This document shows positions 23,301-34,119 of a DNA stretch of 64,000 nt, piece by piece. The translations under genes were made by a program, and so were the position numbers. Where the stretch lies: positions 89,881,160 through 89,945,159 of the forward strand of contig CM053034.1 in assembly GCA_028564925.1 (NCBI GenBank), given 5' to 3'. The notes under the pieces were generated by a model. The model was not told where the DNA came from and ran no database searches. It saw only the letters and a program-made list of their open reading frames with translations. Position 1 is the first letter of the stretch. The number at the start of each line of letters is the position of its first letter. Source of the stretch: Lithobates sylvaticus. Taxonomy: Eukaryota; Chordata; Amphibia; Anura; Ranidae.

Positions 23301-26277
23301 CTCTGTGTGTGTAATGGGACTAACACACTTCAAGTCCTATAGGTGCTTCTGGGAACAAAATATAGCTCTGTGTGTGTAATGGGACTAACACACTTCAAGT
23401 CCTATAGGTGCTTCTGGGAAGAAAATATAGCTCTGTGTGTGTAATGGGACTAACACACTTCAAGTCCTATAGGTGCTTCTGGGAACAAAGTATAGCTCTT
23501 TGTGTGTAATGGGACTAACACACTTCAAGTCCTATAGGTGCTTCTGGGAAGAAAATATAGCTCTGTGTGTGTGATGGGACTAACACACTTCAAGTCCTAT
23601 AGGTGCTTCTGGGAACAAAATATAGCTCTGTGTGTAATGGGACTAACACACTTCAAGTCTATAGGTGCTTCTGGGAACAAAATATAGCTCTGTGTGTGTA
23701 ATGGGACTAACACACTTCAAGTCCTATAGGTGCTTCTGGGAAGAAAATATAGCTCTGTGTGTGTAATGGGACTAACACACTTCAAGTCCTATAGGTGCTT
23801 CTGGGAACAAAGTATAGCTCTTTGTGTGTAATGGGACTAACACACTTCAAGTCCTATAGGTGCTTCTGGGAAGAAAATATAGCTCTGTGTGTGTGATGGG
23901 ACTAACACACTTCAAGTCCTATAGGTGCTTCTGGGAACAAAATATAGCTCTGTGTGTAATGGGACTAACACACTTCAAGTCCTATAGGTGCTTCTGGGAA
24001 CAAAATATAGCTCTGTGTGTGTGATGGGACTAACACACTTCAAGTCCTATAGGTGCTTCTGGGAAGAAAATATAGCTCTGTGTGTGTAATGGGACTAACA
24101 CACTTCAAGTCCTATAGGTGCTTCTGGGAAGAAAATATAGCTCTGTGTGTGTAATGGGACTAACACACTTCAAGTCCTATAGGTGCTTCTGGGAAGAAAA
24201 TATAGCTCTGTGTGTGTAATGGGACTAACACACTTCAAGTCCTATAGGTGCTTCTGGGAAGAAAATATAGCTCTGTGTGTGTGATGGGACTAACACACTT
24301 CAAGTCCTATAGGTGCTTCTGGGAACAAAATATAGCTCTGTGTGTGTAATGGGACTAACACACTTCAAGTCCTATAGGTGCTTCTGGAAGAAAATATAGC
24401 TCTGTGTGTGTAATGGGACTAACACACTTCAAGTCCTATAGGTGCTTCTGGGAACAAAATATAGGAGCTCTGCCTGCCTGCCACGAACACACTACAAGTC
24501 CTATAGGTGCTTCTGGGAAGAAAATATAGCTCTGTGTGTGTAATGGGACTAACACACTTCAAGTCCTATAGGTGCTTCTGGAACAAAGTATAGCTCTTTG
24601 TGTGTAATGGGACTAACACACTTCAAGTCCTATAGGTGCTTCTGGGAAGAAAATATAGCTCTGTGTGTGTGATGGGACTAACACACTTCAAGTCCTATAG
24701 GTGCTTCTGGGGAAGAAAATATAGCTCTGTGTGTGTAATGGGACTAACACACTTCAAGTCCTATAGGTGCTTCTGGGAACAAAGTATAGCTCTTTGTGTG
24801 TAATGGGACTAACAACACTTCAAGTCCTATAGGTGCTTCTGGGGAAGAAAATATAGCTCTGTGTGTGTGATGGGACTAACACACTTCAAGTCCTATAGGT
24901 GCTTCTGGAACAAAATATAGCTCTGTGTGTGTAATGGGACTAACACACTTCAAGTCCTATAGGTGCTTCTGGGAACAAAATATAGCTCTGTGTGTGTGAT
25001 GGGACTAACACACTTCAAGTCCTATAGGTGCTTCTGGGAACAAAATATAGCTCTGTGTGTGTAATGGGACTAACACACTTCAAGTCCTATAGGTGCTTCT
25101 GGGAACAAAATATAGCTCTGTGTGTGTGATGGGACTAACACACTTCAAGTCCTATAGGTGCTTCTGGGAAGAAAATATAGCTCTGTGTGTGTAAAGGGGA
25201 CTAACACACTTCAAGTCCTATAGGTGCTTCTGGGAAGAAAATATAGCTCTGTGTGTGTAATGGGACTAACACACTTCAAGTCCTATAGGTGCTTCTGGGA
25301 AGAAAATATAGCTCTGTGTGTGTAATGGGACTAAACACACTTCAAGTCCTATAGGTGCTTCTGGGAAGAAAATATAGCTCTGTGTGTGTAATGGGACTAA
25401 CACACTTTCAAGTCCTATAGGTGCTTCTGGGAACAAAGTATAGCTCTTTGTGTGTAATGGGACTAACACACTTCAAGTCCTATAGGTGCTTCTGGGAAGA
25501 AAATATAGCTCTGTGTGTGTGATGGGACTAACACACTTCAAGTCCTATAGGTGCTTCTGGGAAGAAAATATAGCTCTGTGTGTGTGATGGGGGACTAACA
25601 CACTTCAAGTCCTATAGGTGCTTCTGGGAACAAAATATAGGAGCTCTGCCTGCCTGCCACGAACACACTACAAGTCCTATAGGTGCTTCTGGTAACAAAA
25701 TATAGGAGCTCTGCCTGCCTGCCACTAACACACTACAAGTCCTATAGGTGCTTCTGGTAACAAAATATAGGAGCTCTGCCTGCCTGTCACTAACACACTA
25801 CAAGTCCTATAGGTGCTTTCTGGTAACAAAATATAGGAGCTCTGCCTGCCTGCCACTAAACACACTACAAGTCCTATAGGTGCTTCTGGTAACAAAATAT
25901 AGGAGCTCTGCCTGCCTGTCACTAACACACTACAAGTCCTATAGGTGCTTCTGGTAACAAAATATAGGAGCTCTGCCTGCCTGTCACTAACACACTACAA
26001 GTCCTATAGGTGCTTCTGGTAACAAAATATAGGAGCTCTGCCTGCCTGCCACTAACACACTACAAGTCCTATAGGTGCTTCTGGTAACAAAATATAGGAG
26101 CTCTGCCTGCCTGTCACTAACACACTACAAGTCCTATAGGTGCTTCTGGTAACAAAATATAGGAGCTCTGCCTGCCTGCCACTAACACACTACAAGTCCT
26201 ATAGGTGCTTCTGGTAACAAAATATAGGAGCTCTGCCTGCCTGCCACGAACACACTACAAGTCCTATAGGTGCTTCT
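20320..26277 (-). repeat. 64-65 bp satellite array, about 90 units, inside the hAT element
   Basis: Three zones share a backbone of ACTAACACAC, AAGTCCTATAGGTGCTTCT and GAAAATA. Zone A (about 20320-22790) has 64-bp units with CTGTGTGATGCCACTAACAC. Zone B (about 22790-25630) has 65-bp units with TGTGTGTAATGGGACTAACA. Zone C (about 25630-26277) has 65-bp units with CTCTGCCTGCCTGCCACTAA; single C-type units are scattered in zone B (for example 22975-23050 and 23165-23200). The array starts some 20-30 bp upstream of the transposase ATG and runs to the edge of the element. Short open frames within are repeat by-products. Confidence 0.97.
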
Positions 26278-26278
26278 C

Positions 26279-26950
26279 TGACAAGTGCTCCAGTCCCTGC
26301 TGCAGTGAAACACCCCCATAAAAGGATATTACCACCTCCATGCTTTACTGTAGGAATGGTGTTATTTGGATGGTGAGCTGTATTGTATTTCCGCCAGACA
26401 TATCGTTTGGTGTTGAGGCCAAATAATTCAATTTTAGTCTCATCTGACCATAACCTTTTTCCATGTGGCCTCAGAATCTTCAAGGTGCAGTTTGGCGAAG
26501 CTCAGTCATGACTGCATGTGGCCTTTCTTGAGGGGTGGCTTTTTTCTTGCAACCCTTCCATACAAGTCACATTTATGGAGAGTTTGTGACATTGTTGTCA
26601 CATGCACACAATGACCACTCTTTGTCATAAATTCCTAAAACAGCTTCAGAGTCGCTGTAGGCCCCTTGGTAGCCTCTCTGACCAGTTTCCTCCTGGCTCT
26701 TTCATCTAGTTTGGAGTGATGTCCTGATCCAGGGAGGGTCTGTGTTCTACCAAATACCACCCACTTCTTAATAATAGACTTAATTGTGCTTCTAGGCATT
26801 GATAAAGCCTTTGTTTTTTTTTATCCATCTCCTGACTTGTGCCTGTCTAACTTCATCCTGGAGATCTTTTGACAGTAACTTGCCACCCATAGTTTATTGT
26901 TACTTCAGTTGCACTACCAGGGACTGAAATGCTCTTTATGCTGAGCTAAT
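26279..26950 (-). pseudogene. Tc1 transposase, N-terminal half
   Basis: On the minus strand the segment starts near 26893 (MGGKLLSKDLQDEVRQAQ) and reaches the first catalytic Asp in [12 protein letters not shown] at 26483-26284, followed by [14 protein letters not shown], a typical Tc1 motif. Several in-frame stops and frame changes are present. The frame then runs into the satellite of the inserted hAT element. Confidence 0.85.
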
Positions 26951-27424
26951 CCAAATGACCACAGCTGATCAAAGTTTAAAGTCAAATGGCTTTGTGTGCC
27001 ATTGAGAAGGTGATTAGCTATACCTGATTGAGTTTATAAGTCATCTTTAGGAGGGGGGTGATCCTTTTTCCAACTCAGTGATTCTGTTTTTTTATTTTTA
27101 TTTTTCCTGACATGTTGGCGTTATACCTTTCACTTGGATGTTATAGATTGCACTGAGTAAATACATCTGGATGAAACAAAAACTGTGTCTCAGGCTGAAA
27201 AGCAACAAAATGTGATTATTTTAAAGAGGCTGTTTCTTTTCCACACCCACTGTACAGCATATACCATAGTTTGTAGACTCTATAAATTTCCTACAAAGTA
27301 AATAATAAACACTGATCTTGGTTTTCACCAAGAAAATGTAGCAGAATACATTCTGACCAAGATGTATGAAGAAAGGTTATTTGCAAAATTTTATAACAGA
27401 AATGTTTCAAAATGTTCTGTCTTT

Positions 27425-28005
27425 TTTTTTTGTTTATTTACCAACAAAAAAAAAATCCAGTGGTGATTAAATATCACCAAAAGAAAGCTCTATTTGTGTG
27501 AAAAAAATGTCTAAAAATTAAAAAATGTCTTAGGCTACTATCACACTGTAGCCGATCCGCGTTAGCCAGAAAGCGCCGCTAGTTTTAGCGGCGCTTTACT
27601 GTAGTTTTAGAATCGCTTTTCACCTGCTAGCAGGGTGCATTTAACCCCCACTAGCGGCCGAAGAAAGGGTTAAAAGCGACCGTGTTGTGGCGCTGCCCAT
27701 TCATTTCAATGGGCAGGGCATTTTGGGAGCTGTGTATAAACTGCCCCAAAGACACTGCTTGCAGGACTTTTCAGAACGTCCCGCAAGTGCACTGTCCTAG
27801 TGTGAAAAGTCACACTGAAATAAATGGGGAGGCGGTTTTTAGGCGTTAGCTATAAAACGCTTGAAAACTTCCCCAGTGTGAAAGCAGCCTTAACGGGTAC
27901 AGTGTTGCGTGACTATGCAATTGTCATTCAAAGTGTGACAGCTTGAAAGCTAAAAATTGGCCTGGGCAGGAAGGGGGTAAAAGTACCCAGTATGGAAGTG
28001 GTTAA
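27425..28005 (-). mobile_element. TTAA-family element interrupted by a MITE
   Basis: 27440-27529 matches the family's inner block (AATATCACCAAAAGAAAGCTC), and 27893-28005 continues to its terminus GGAAGTGGTTAA (TTAA at 28002-28005). This is a divergent subfamily with a GTACAGTGTTGCGTGACTATGC block. A 357-bp MITE separates the two parts. Confidence 0.7.
27533..27889. mobile_element. MITE with TTA target duplication, Harbinger-like
   Basis: The left terminus GGCTACTATCACACTG and the inverted right terminus GGCTGCTTTCACACTG match at 14 of 16 positions. TTA flanks both sides (27530-27532, 27890-27892). A 3-bp TTA target with GG-starting ends fits PIF/Harbinger MITEs; the superfamily is inferred. 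It contains small GC-rich hairpins such as GCGCCGCTA...TAGCGGCGC at 27572-27594. Confidence 0.75.
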
Positions 28006-28461
28006 AGTGGGACTTTACCTAAAAGGGGAAGTTCCACTTTAAGTCCTCCTCTCCCTTCGTCTGCCATATTTTGCGTGTCATTTTTTTTGGGGGGGGGGGG
28101 GGGGGCAGGTACATGGTTTTGACAGGTACCCACTCCCACTTCTGTTTAGATCACCTAGTTCTACTCTTCCCCTCCCTCTCCGCAGTCTTTTGGGACACAT
28201 CACAGGTTCCAGAAGACTGCGGGACCATTCACAAAGCGCAGCGTGGCTCGTGTATGCGCAGTTGGCAGTGGAGAACCTTTGTAACATTGTAGAGATTGTC
28301 TCCCTCTACCTGTTGCATCTTTTGGCTATACATACGCTTTAAGTTTAGAAACTGTTATAGATATTTATTCACTTTTTTATATATATAATCCAAGGTGCAT
28401 TTTAGCTGCTCAGTAACTGTCTATATTGCTGGAATTTATTAGTTATATATATTTTTTAAAG
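28006..28461. other. Intronic sequence upstream of the first VWD exon
   Basis: Repeat-like sequence with a G run (28090-28106) and a T-rich stretch. The last bases before 28462 (ATATATATTTTTTAAAG) make a fair splice acceptor. I did not find the preceding exon in this window. Confidence 0.5.
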
Positions 28462-28579
28462 GTTTAATATATGATGACATCAGTATCCATGACTGTGTAA
28501 AGCCTCATGAATGCCCCTGTACCTATAATGATAAAATATACAGCCCTGGAAAATCCTATTCTACTGCTTGCAGAAGCTG
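28462..28579 (+). CDS. Exon A of a VWD-domain glycoprotein (mucin/otogelin-like), TIL module
   Basis: The 118-bp exon runs from an acceptor AAAG to the donor G|GTGAGT. It opens with the last two bases of a Gly codon, reads LIYDDISIHDCVKPHECPCT then YNDKIYSPGKSYSTACRS, and ends with two bases of a Cys codon completed by exon B. The CVKPHECPC...Y....Y.PG....T.C pattern is the end of the TIL (trypsin-inhibitor-like cysteine-rich) module that precedes each VWD domain in gel-forming mucins, otogelins and VWF. Such proteins are secreted and polymerise by disulfides. The next intron is only 79 bp. Gel-forming mucin is the nearest family from memory; otogelin is the alternative. No ORF of normal length would show it because the exon is short. 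Confidence 0.8.
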
Positions 28580-28658
28580 GTGAGTACAGGAATTATTGTA
28601 CATGATGTCTTGTCATTCATTGAAGATTATGCTCTGTTATTCACTGTTATTTTTACAG

Positions 28659-28797
28659 CAAATGCTTCAAGGGGAGATGGAACTGCACAGCAAATCCATG
28701 CTCAGCAACCTGCTCAGTTGAGGGAGGTATCCACATTACTACCTTTGATCAGCTCCGTTACACTGTGTATGGAGACTGTCAATATGTCATTGTCAAG
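28659..28797 (+). CDS. Exon B of the VWD-domain glycoprotein: module end and VWD start
   Basis: The exon is 139 bp, with acceptor TTATTTTTACAG and donor AAG|GTAATC. Its first base completes the Cys codon split from exon A, then 46 codons follow: KCFKGRWNC and CSATCSVEGGIHITTFDQLR, then YTVYGDCQYVIVK. The KC..G.W.C...PC...C part closes the cysteine-rich module; C-S-V-x-G-G-x-H-x-T-T-F-D...Y...GDC.Y is the signature opening of a VWD domain (calcium-binding D assembly). The HITTFD and GDCQYV strings match the D2 domain of MUC2/MUC5AC-type mucins best, from memory. The exon ends in phase 0, which fits exon C. The reading frame is open and splice sites are canonical, so the exon appears functional. 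Confidence 0.88.
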
Positions 28798-29477
28798 GTA
28801 ATCAAACAGTGTTTTTGCTACAGCTATCTTTCTGCTGTCCTCAAAGTGAATTAATCATTTTATTTTAAACACAGATGTGATTGTGGTCACCTTGCAGGGA
28901 ACTATTCTTTTACCTATTTTGATTCTAGATATGCCAGTGGGGCTGGTCATTTTTTTGCCCCTGAGTGAGTGATTCAGCGCTAGTGCACCTGTGCAGTCTT
29001 CCTCCTATTTGATTCTCTGGTATTTAAACTTGACCAGGCTGCAGTGACACCCTAAGAGCAACGGTTTTCAATGCAGGTGGGGGCGACACACCCCGCGGCA
29101 CCCCCCATAGATGCGTCACCCGGGGCAGGCCCCTCTAGTTTCGGCCCTGAGATATGGTACCTCTTACCTGTGTACACGTGGGCACTAACTAGAATATGTG
29201 CTACTTAGACAACCCTCATCATAATGATCACATCTGGGCATACTTGTGGGTTGATTTTGTAAAGGAGTAGAGACATTTTCACTTAGCTTCATTGAATAAG
29301 GTGATGCTGTGATTTCTTTAAATGTCTAATCATGTGCAAGCAAAAATCCTGTTTTTATTTTCCTTTTGAGTTCTCAAAAATTAACTCCAATTCATATAAT
29401 TTACTAAGCTAAGTAAAAATGTACATTGCAAAGTGAATATGTGGGGAGGTGCAGCTTGGTGCAAGGGCAGTAAACAC
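28798..29477. other. Intron of the VWD gene, first part
   Basis: Start of an 11.4 kb intron (28798-40194). I see no exon. A degraded MITE-like stretch begins near 29262 (GGTTGATTTTGTAAAGGA), related to the terminus of the element at 12059-12356. Confidence 0.5.
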
Positions 29478-29883
29478 TAATGCAGTGTACACGCGACCGG
29501 ATTTTTCAACGGACTGAATTCCAAGGACTCTTCGACAGAGTTTCAACGGACTTATGTAGAATCAGACTTGTCTACACACAATCACACCAAAGTCCGACGG
29601 ATTCGACCGTGATGACGTACGACCGGACTAGAATAAGGAAGTTTATAGCCAGTAGCCAAAAGCTGCCCTAGCGTCGGTTTTTGTCCGTCGGACTAGCATA
29701 CAGACAAACGGATTTTTCGACCGGACTCGAGTCCTTCGGAAAGATTTGAAACATGTTCTAAATCTAAAGTCCGTCTGATTTTTCGACAGCAAAGATGAAG
29801 CCCACACACGGTCGACTTGTCCAATGGATTTGTTCCGTCGGACCTTTGCTGTTGAAAGGTCCGGCCGTGTGTACACGGCATTA
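29478..29883. mobile_element. MITE with TAATGCNGTGTACAC termini
   Basis: The left end TAATGCAGTGTACACGCGACCGG-like terminus and the right end (inverted TAATGCCGTGTACACACGGCC) match, giving inverted repeats of about 20 bp over a 406-bp element. The interior is rich in TCCGTCGGAC and CGACCGGACT words on both strands. There is no coding capacity. I could not define a target duplication, so the superfamily is open. Confidence 0.7.
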
Positions 29884-30005
29884 GAGTCTGGTTGCAGAGA
29901 ACAAAACTTGTATTAATAAATTTAGGATAAATAGTCCGCGCTTAGGATAAAGGTAAAGGTATGCAGCCTCCCCTGAATGGACTCCCTAAGGAGCCAATAA
30001 TTAAA

Positions 30006-31012
30006 TAAAAGTGGTAAAGGGATGATGGCGCTCCCTAATGCAAAAATGTGTATGTGACCACACTACCTAACACACTTGATATGCTATAAATGATAATGGG
30101 AATAGATAAGTATGTGAAAGAAATGTGAATATAAAAACCAATAATAAAGTGATTAAGAGATTAGCACTCCATACCAATCATAGCCATCCAGCCTGGGAAC
30201 ACTCAAAATTAGGTGTGATACCAGAGGAGAAGCTAATGGGGCTGATCACTTAAATTGATGCAAAAAACAGAGGCAAATCTATAATGTGATAAATTGGAAT
30301 AAGATGTGTCCACCGACTACCATCTCACACCACCCTAAATAAAATCAATACATGTGTCACACATAAAGTGAAAGGTAAATATATCTAACTGTAAGTGATT
30401 CCAGCAATAAGCATAAGATATAATATTAAAAGTGAAAAAATACATAACATGGGCCACATAGAAAAAGTGTGTGAACCCCGTGAAAAAGTATATATGTATA
30501 TATATACACGTAGAAAGTCCTCCCCGGGTTGGGTGCTCCAAAGGGTATACAAAAATGAAAAAAAGAAAAAGAAGGTATACAAATGTTCAATAATCAGTGA
30601 CTGTAGTGACTTCGCTGTTGTAGGTAAGGTGACTTCGTGCTGCCCATATGGTCCCACACTCACCGGAAAATACCACCCCTACAGGGGTAAAAGGTATAGA
30701 TGGAAATCCGTCAGTGGTCCCTCTGCCAGCAATGGATCGATATCCAACTCCTACGTATCCACAGGAATAGTCACAGGATCTGGGTACTGTTATCCAGCAT
30801 CAGCACTCCATTACATTCAGAAAAAATGTCCCTCCATGGCAAAAGATAAAAAGAAAAATAGGGGACTCATAGCGCAAAATGTAAAAGCAATTACACTTTA
30901 TTAAAGTAAAACCAAAAAATAAAAGCAAAAATTAGGGTTAAAAAGTATATAACAAAGTCCCGGCGGGCTTGCGTAGGGCTTTAAAGCCTAATTGCCCTCT
31001 ATTACAAATAAT
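30006..31012 (-). repeat. Left arm of the 1 kb palindrome
   Basis: Each base pairs symmetrically with 31128-32134 (coordinates sum to 62140 throughout), with no indel. I noticed only two mismatches, near 30310 and 30915. Confidence 0.93.
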
Positions 31013-31052
31013 CGCTTTTGAGAAAGTCACATGACGAAACGTGCGTAAGGCG
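31013..31052 (+). ncRNA. Decayed hammerhead ribozyme at the palindrome hinge
   Basis: Stem I pairs CGCUU (31013-31017) with AGGCG (31048-31052), stem II pairs GUC with GAC around ACAU, GAAA is intact (31036-31039) and the minimal stem III plus GUA triplet is present. The conserved CUGANGA segment reads UUGAGAA, so the core has changes at invariant positions and is probably inactive. The layout matches the better preserved copy at 5747-5813, including the extra A before stem II. Confidence 0.55.
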
Positions 31053-31127
31053 TACTTACCTCACTTCCGGTTAGCACAGGAGGCCTGGAACGCTGCTGGG
31101 ACGCAAGCTGCGGAGCGGCCACTGTGC

Positions 31128-32134
31128 ATTATTTGTAATAGAGGGCAATTAGGCTTTAAAGCCCTACGCAAGCCCGCCGGGACTTTGTTATATACTTTTT
31201 AACCCTAATTTTTGCTTTTATTTTTTGATTTTACTTTAATAAAGTGTAATTGCTTTTACATTTTGCGCTATGAGTCCCCTATTTTTCTTTTTATCTTTTG
31301 CCATGGAGGGACATTTTTTCTGAATGTAATGGAGTGCTGATGCTGGATAACAGTACCCAGATCCTGTGACTATTCCTGTGGATACGTAGGAGTTGGATAT
31401 CGATCCATTGCTGGCAGAGGGACCACTGACGGATTTCCATCTATACCTTTTACCCCTGTAGGGGTGGTATTTTCCGGTGAGTGTGGGACCATATGGGCAG
31501 CACGAAGTCACCTTACCTACAACAGCGAAGTCACTACAGTCACTGATTATTGAACATTTGTATACCTTCTTTTTCTTTTTTTCATTTTTGTATACCCTTT
31601 GGAGCACCCAACCCGGGGAGGACTTTCTACGTGTATATATATACATATATACTTTTTCACGGGGTTCACACACTTTTTCTATGTGGCCCATGTTATGTAT
31701 TTTTTCACTTTTAATATTATATCTTATGCTTATTGCTGGAATCACTTACAGTTAGATATATTTACCTTTCACTTTATGTGTGACACATGTATTGATTTTA
31801 TTTAGGGTGGTGTGAGATGGCAGTCGGTGGACACATCTTATTCCAATTTATCACATTATAGATTTGCCTCTGTTTTTTGCATCAATTTAAGTGATCAGCC
31901 CCATTAGCTTCTCCTCTGGTATCACACCTAATTTTGAGTGTTCCCAGGCTGGATGGCTATGATTGGTATGGAGTGCTAATCTCTTAATCACTTTATTATT
32001 GGTTTTTATATTCACATTTCTTTCACATACTTATCTATTCCCATTATCATTTATAGCATATCAAGTGTGTTAGGTAGTGTGGTCACATACACATTTTTGC
32101 ATTAGGGAGCGCCATCATCCCTTTACCACTTTTA
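31128..32134 (+). repeat. Right arm of the 1 kb palindrome
   Basis: Reverse complement of 30006-31012 with almost complete identity. It ends one base before the right copy of the 15-bp target duplication. Confidence 0.93.
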
Positions 32135-32150
32135 TAAAACTTGTATTAAT

Positions 32151-32460
32151 GTCAGAGTTCAATAATTCACAACACGCCAAGATACCTGACCGGGAGCACT
32201 CACAGAAGGTAACAGCAGTGTAGCAGAGCAGGTCTCACACAGCGCCTGTTTTGAGGGGCAGACTGGTTGGTCTGTACCCAAACGGGGAGGTCTCCAGTAA
32301 GGATGGCGTGTCCTCATTACTTTCCCTACTCATCTGGGAGTCCTTACCGCTAATTACTGTCCCTGTCAGATGGGTGACCTGTACCTATACTACCCACATG
32401 CAAAATGCGTGCCAAGCCTGGGAGCCAGGGCCTTAAATATGCTATAATACATATCCAAAA
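32151..32460. other. Intron, no recognised feature
   Basis: Non-coding sequence. I see neither terminal repeats nor a domain. Confidence 0.4.
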
Positions 32461-32464
32461 CAAA

Positions 32465-33010
32465 AAAACAAAAAAAAATGTCTTCATCAGTTTGGACCAA
32501 TATGTATTCTTCTACATATTTTTGGTACAAAAAATCCTAATAAGCATATATTGATTGGTTTAACGGTAAGTGATTGGTTTAACGGGATCAGTGATTTTTA
32601 TTGGGACTGTGACATTGCGGCAGACAAATCTGACCCTAAGTGACACTTTTTGGGGACCAGTGACACCAATATAGTGATCAGTGTTAAAAAAATGCACTGA
32701 TCACTGTATAAATGACACTGGCAGGGAAGGGGTTAACATCAGGGGCAATCAAAGGGTTAAATGTGTTCCTGTGTGTTTCTAACTGTGTGGGGGAAATACT
32801 GACAGGAACAACACAAAGATCGCTTCTTGTTTACATAGGCAGTTCCCTGTTCTGCCTCTCTGTGAATCGATTGCGGGTGGCCAGCGGACATCAGGTCTGC
32901 CGGACATGCACATCGACTCCTCTTCCATGCAGCTGATGCATGCTCCTACACTATCTATGGCATGAAACAACATACAGGTATGTTGTTTCGTGCAATAGAG
33001 CCGCCCTGCC
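32465..33010 (+). mobile_element. TTAA-family element, diverged copy
   Basis: CAATATGTATTCTTCTACAT, GCATATATTGATTGGTTT, AAATGCACTGATCACTGTAT and GGCAGGGAAGGGGTTAA follow the family's order. It is more diverged than the other copies, and its end is unclear (approximate). Confidence 0.6.
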
Positions 33011-34119
33011 ACTTCTCTTTTAATTTTAGTGAATGACAGTGAGTATTTTTAAATTCCCTTTCGCTGAAAAGTTTGTTCCCTATGCTAGGGTCTTCAGTAG
33101 GGATGAGCTTTATGTTCAAGTCGAACTCATGTTCGACTCGAACATTGGCTGTTTGCCAGTTCGCCGAACAGCAAACAATTTTGTGTGTTCGCGGCACATT
33201 CGAAAGCCGCGGCACACCCTTTAAAAGTCTATGCTTATTTTAAAGCCTTATATGCATGGTATTGTCATAAAAAGTGTTTGGGGACAGGGGACATGTATCA
33301 ATGCAAAAAAGTTTTAAAAACGGACATTTTTTCGGGAGCAGTGATTTTAATAATGCTTAAAGTGAAACAATAAAAGTGTAATATTCCTTAAAATTTCGTA
33401 CCTGGGGGGTGTCTATAGTATGCCTGTACAGGGGCGCATGTTTCCCGTGTTTAGAACAGTCTGACAGCAAAATTTTATTTGTAAAGGAAAAAAATTATTT
33501 AAAACTACTCGTGGCTACAATGAATTGTCGGGTCTAGGGTTGAGCGAACTTTTGGGTGTCCGTGTCCGGGACCCGAACCCGAACTATTGACTGTATGTTC
33601 GGGTTCGGGTCCAGTGTTCGGCGATGTATTGGCGCCTTTTACAAGCTGCAGGGCAGCCAATCCACGCTAGTTTCACTAGTGTGCCCTTAGAAGCCATCAC
33701 AGCCATGCCTACTAATGGCATGGCTGTGATTGGCCAGTGCAGCATGTGACCAAGCCTCTATATAAGGTACAGGCACACAGCACACAGCGTCACTCTGCTA
33801 TAGACAGGTTCCTGGCTGCTAAGAGAGGATTTCATTAGGAGTTAGTCTGATACAGTCAGTCAGTCCACATTCCTTAAATTTTCTTCAAATTAGTAATATC
33901 AGTGAGCGATCTACATAGCTAGAGTAGAGACTAGAGAGTGTCTTTATTGAGGAAAAGAGGCAGAGAGAATTATTCAAGAGATTCCTAAATCAATTGTACC
34001 CTGGATGGGGTGCTGTGCACAGTCTTTTAACAGTGACATGAGGCCAGTGCCAGACAAAATATAACTTTTATTTGCAGGCTCAGTGCACCATCACTGCACT
34101 GTATATTTTACTAAGATAT

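Larger units (their letters stand above)
15235..26277 (-). mobile_element. hAT transposon with satellite arrays, inserted in a Tc1 element
   Basis: The 8 bases CTGACAAG lie exactly at 15227-15234 and 26278-26285, the target-duplication length of hAT elements. The left edge is TAGGGATGAGCCGAAC, the terminus shared with 33098 and 39926. The right edge is satellite DNA (...ATAGGTGCTTCT) and does not form an inverted match to the left edge. Inside, from the transposase's 3' side: a diverged leader, tandem arrays (15830-16975), the transposase (20303-17134) and a 6 kb satellite upstream of its start. Confidence 0.85.
14704..27252 (-). mobile_element. Tc1/mariner element split by an 11 kb hAT insertion
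   Basis: The left terminus (14704, CAGTTGGTATAGAAAAGAAT, after TA at 14702-14703) and the inverted right terminus (27252, CAGTGGGTGTGGAAAAGAAA, before TA at 27253-27254) match and both continue into TTTAAAATAATCACATTTTG. The own sequence of the element is only 14704-15234 plus 26278-27252, about 1.5 kb, a normal Tc1 length. Removing 15235-26277 and one copy of the duplicated 8 bases gives a contiguous element. Confidence 0.9.
29918..32135. mobile_element. Head-to-head inverted dimer of a non-coding, ribozyme-bearing retroelement
   Basis: The 15 bases AAAACTTGTATTAAT flank the whole structure (29903-29917 and 32136-32150), a target duplication of retrotransposon type. Inside are two copies of one sequence in inverted orientation (arms 30006-31012 and 31128-32134) around a 115-bp hinge, plus 88 bp present only beyond the left arm. 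Both copies carry the TTACTTTAATAAAGTGTAA tail block. A decayed hammerhead lies in the hinge in the orientation of the right copy. The open frames of 169, 92 and 68 codons occur twice, once per strand, purely because of the palindrome; none has a recognisable domain. Penelope-like elements are known for inverted and partial tandem copies and for hammerheads, so that is the leading class. Confidence 0.8.

Noticed and set aside
20320-26277. CRISPR-like array of regular repeats
   Set aside because: Units are directly tandem with no unique spacers, inside a eukaryotic transposon.
30395-31745. Twin 169-codon open frames on opposite strands
   Set aside because: Identical only because the DNA is a palindrome; they have no domain, and their sequence overlaps the non-coding retroelement tail.
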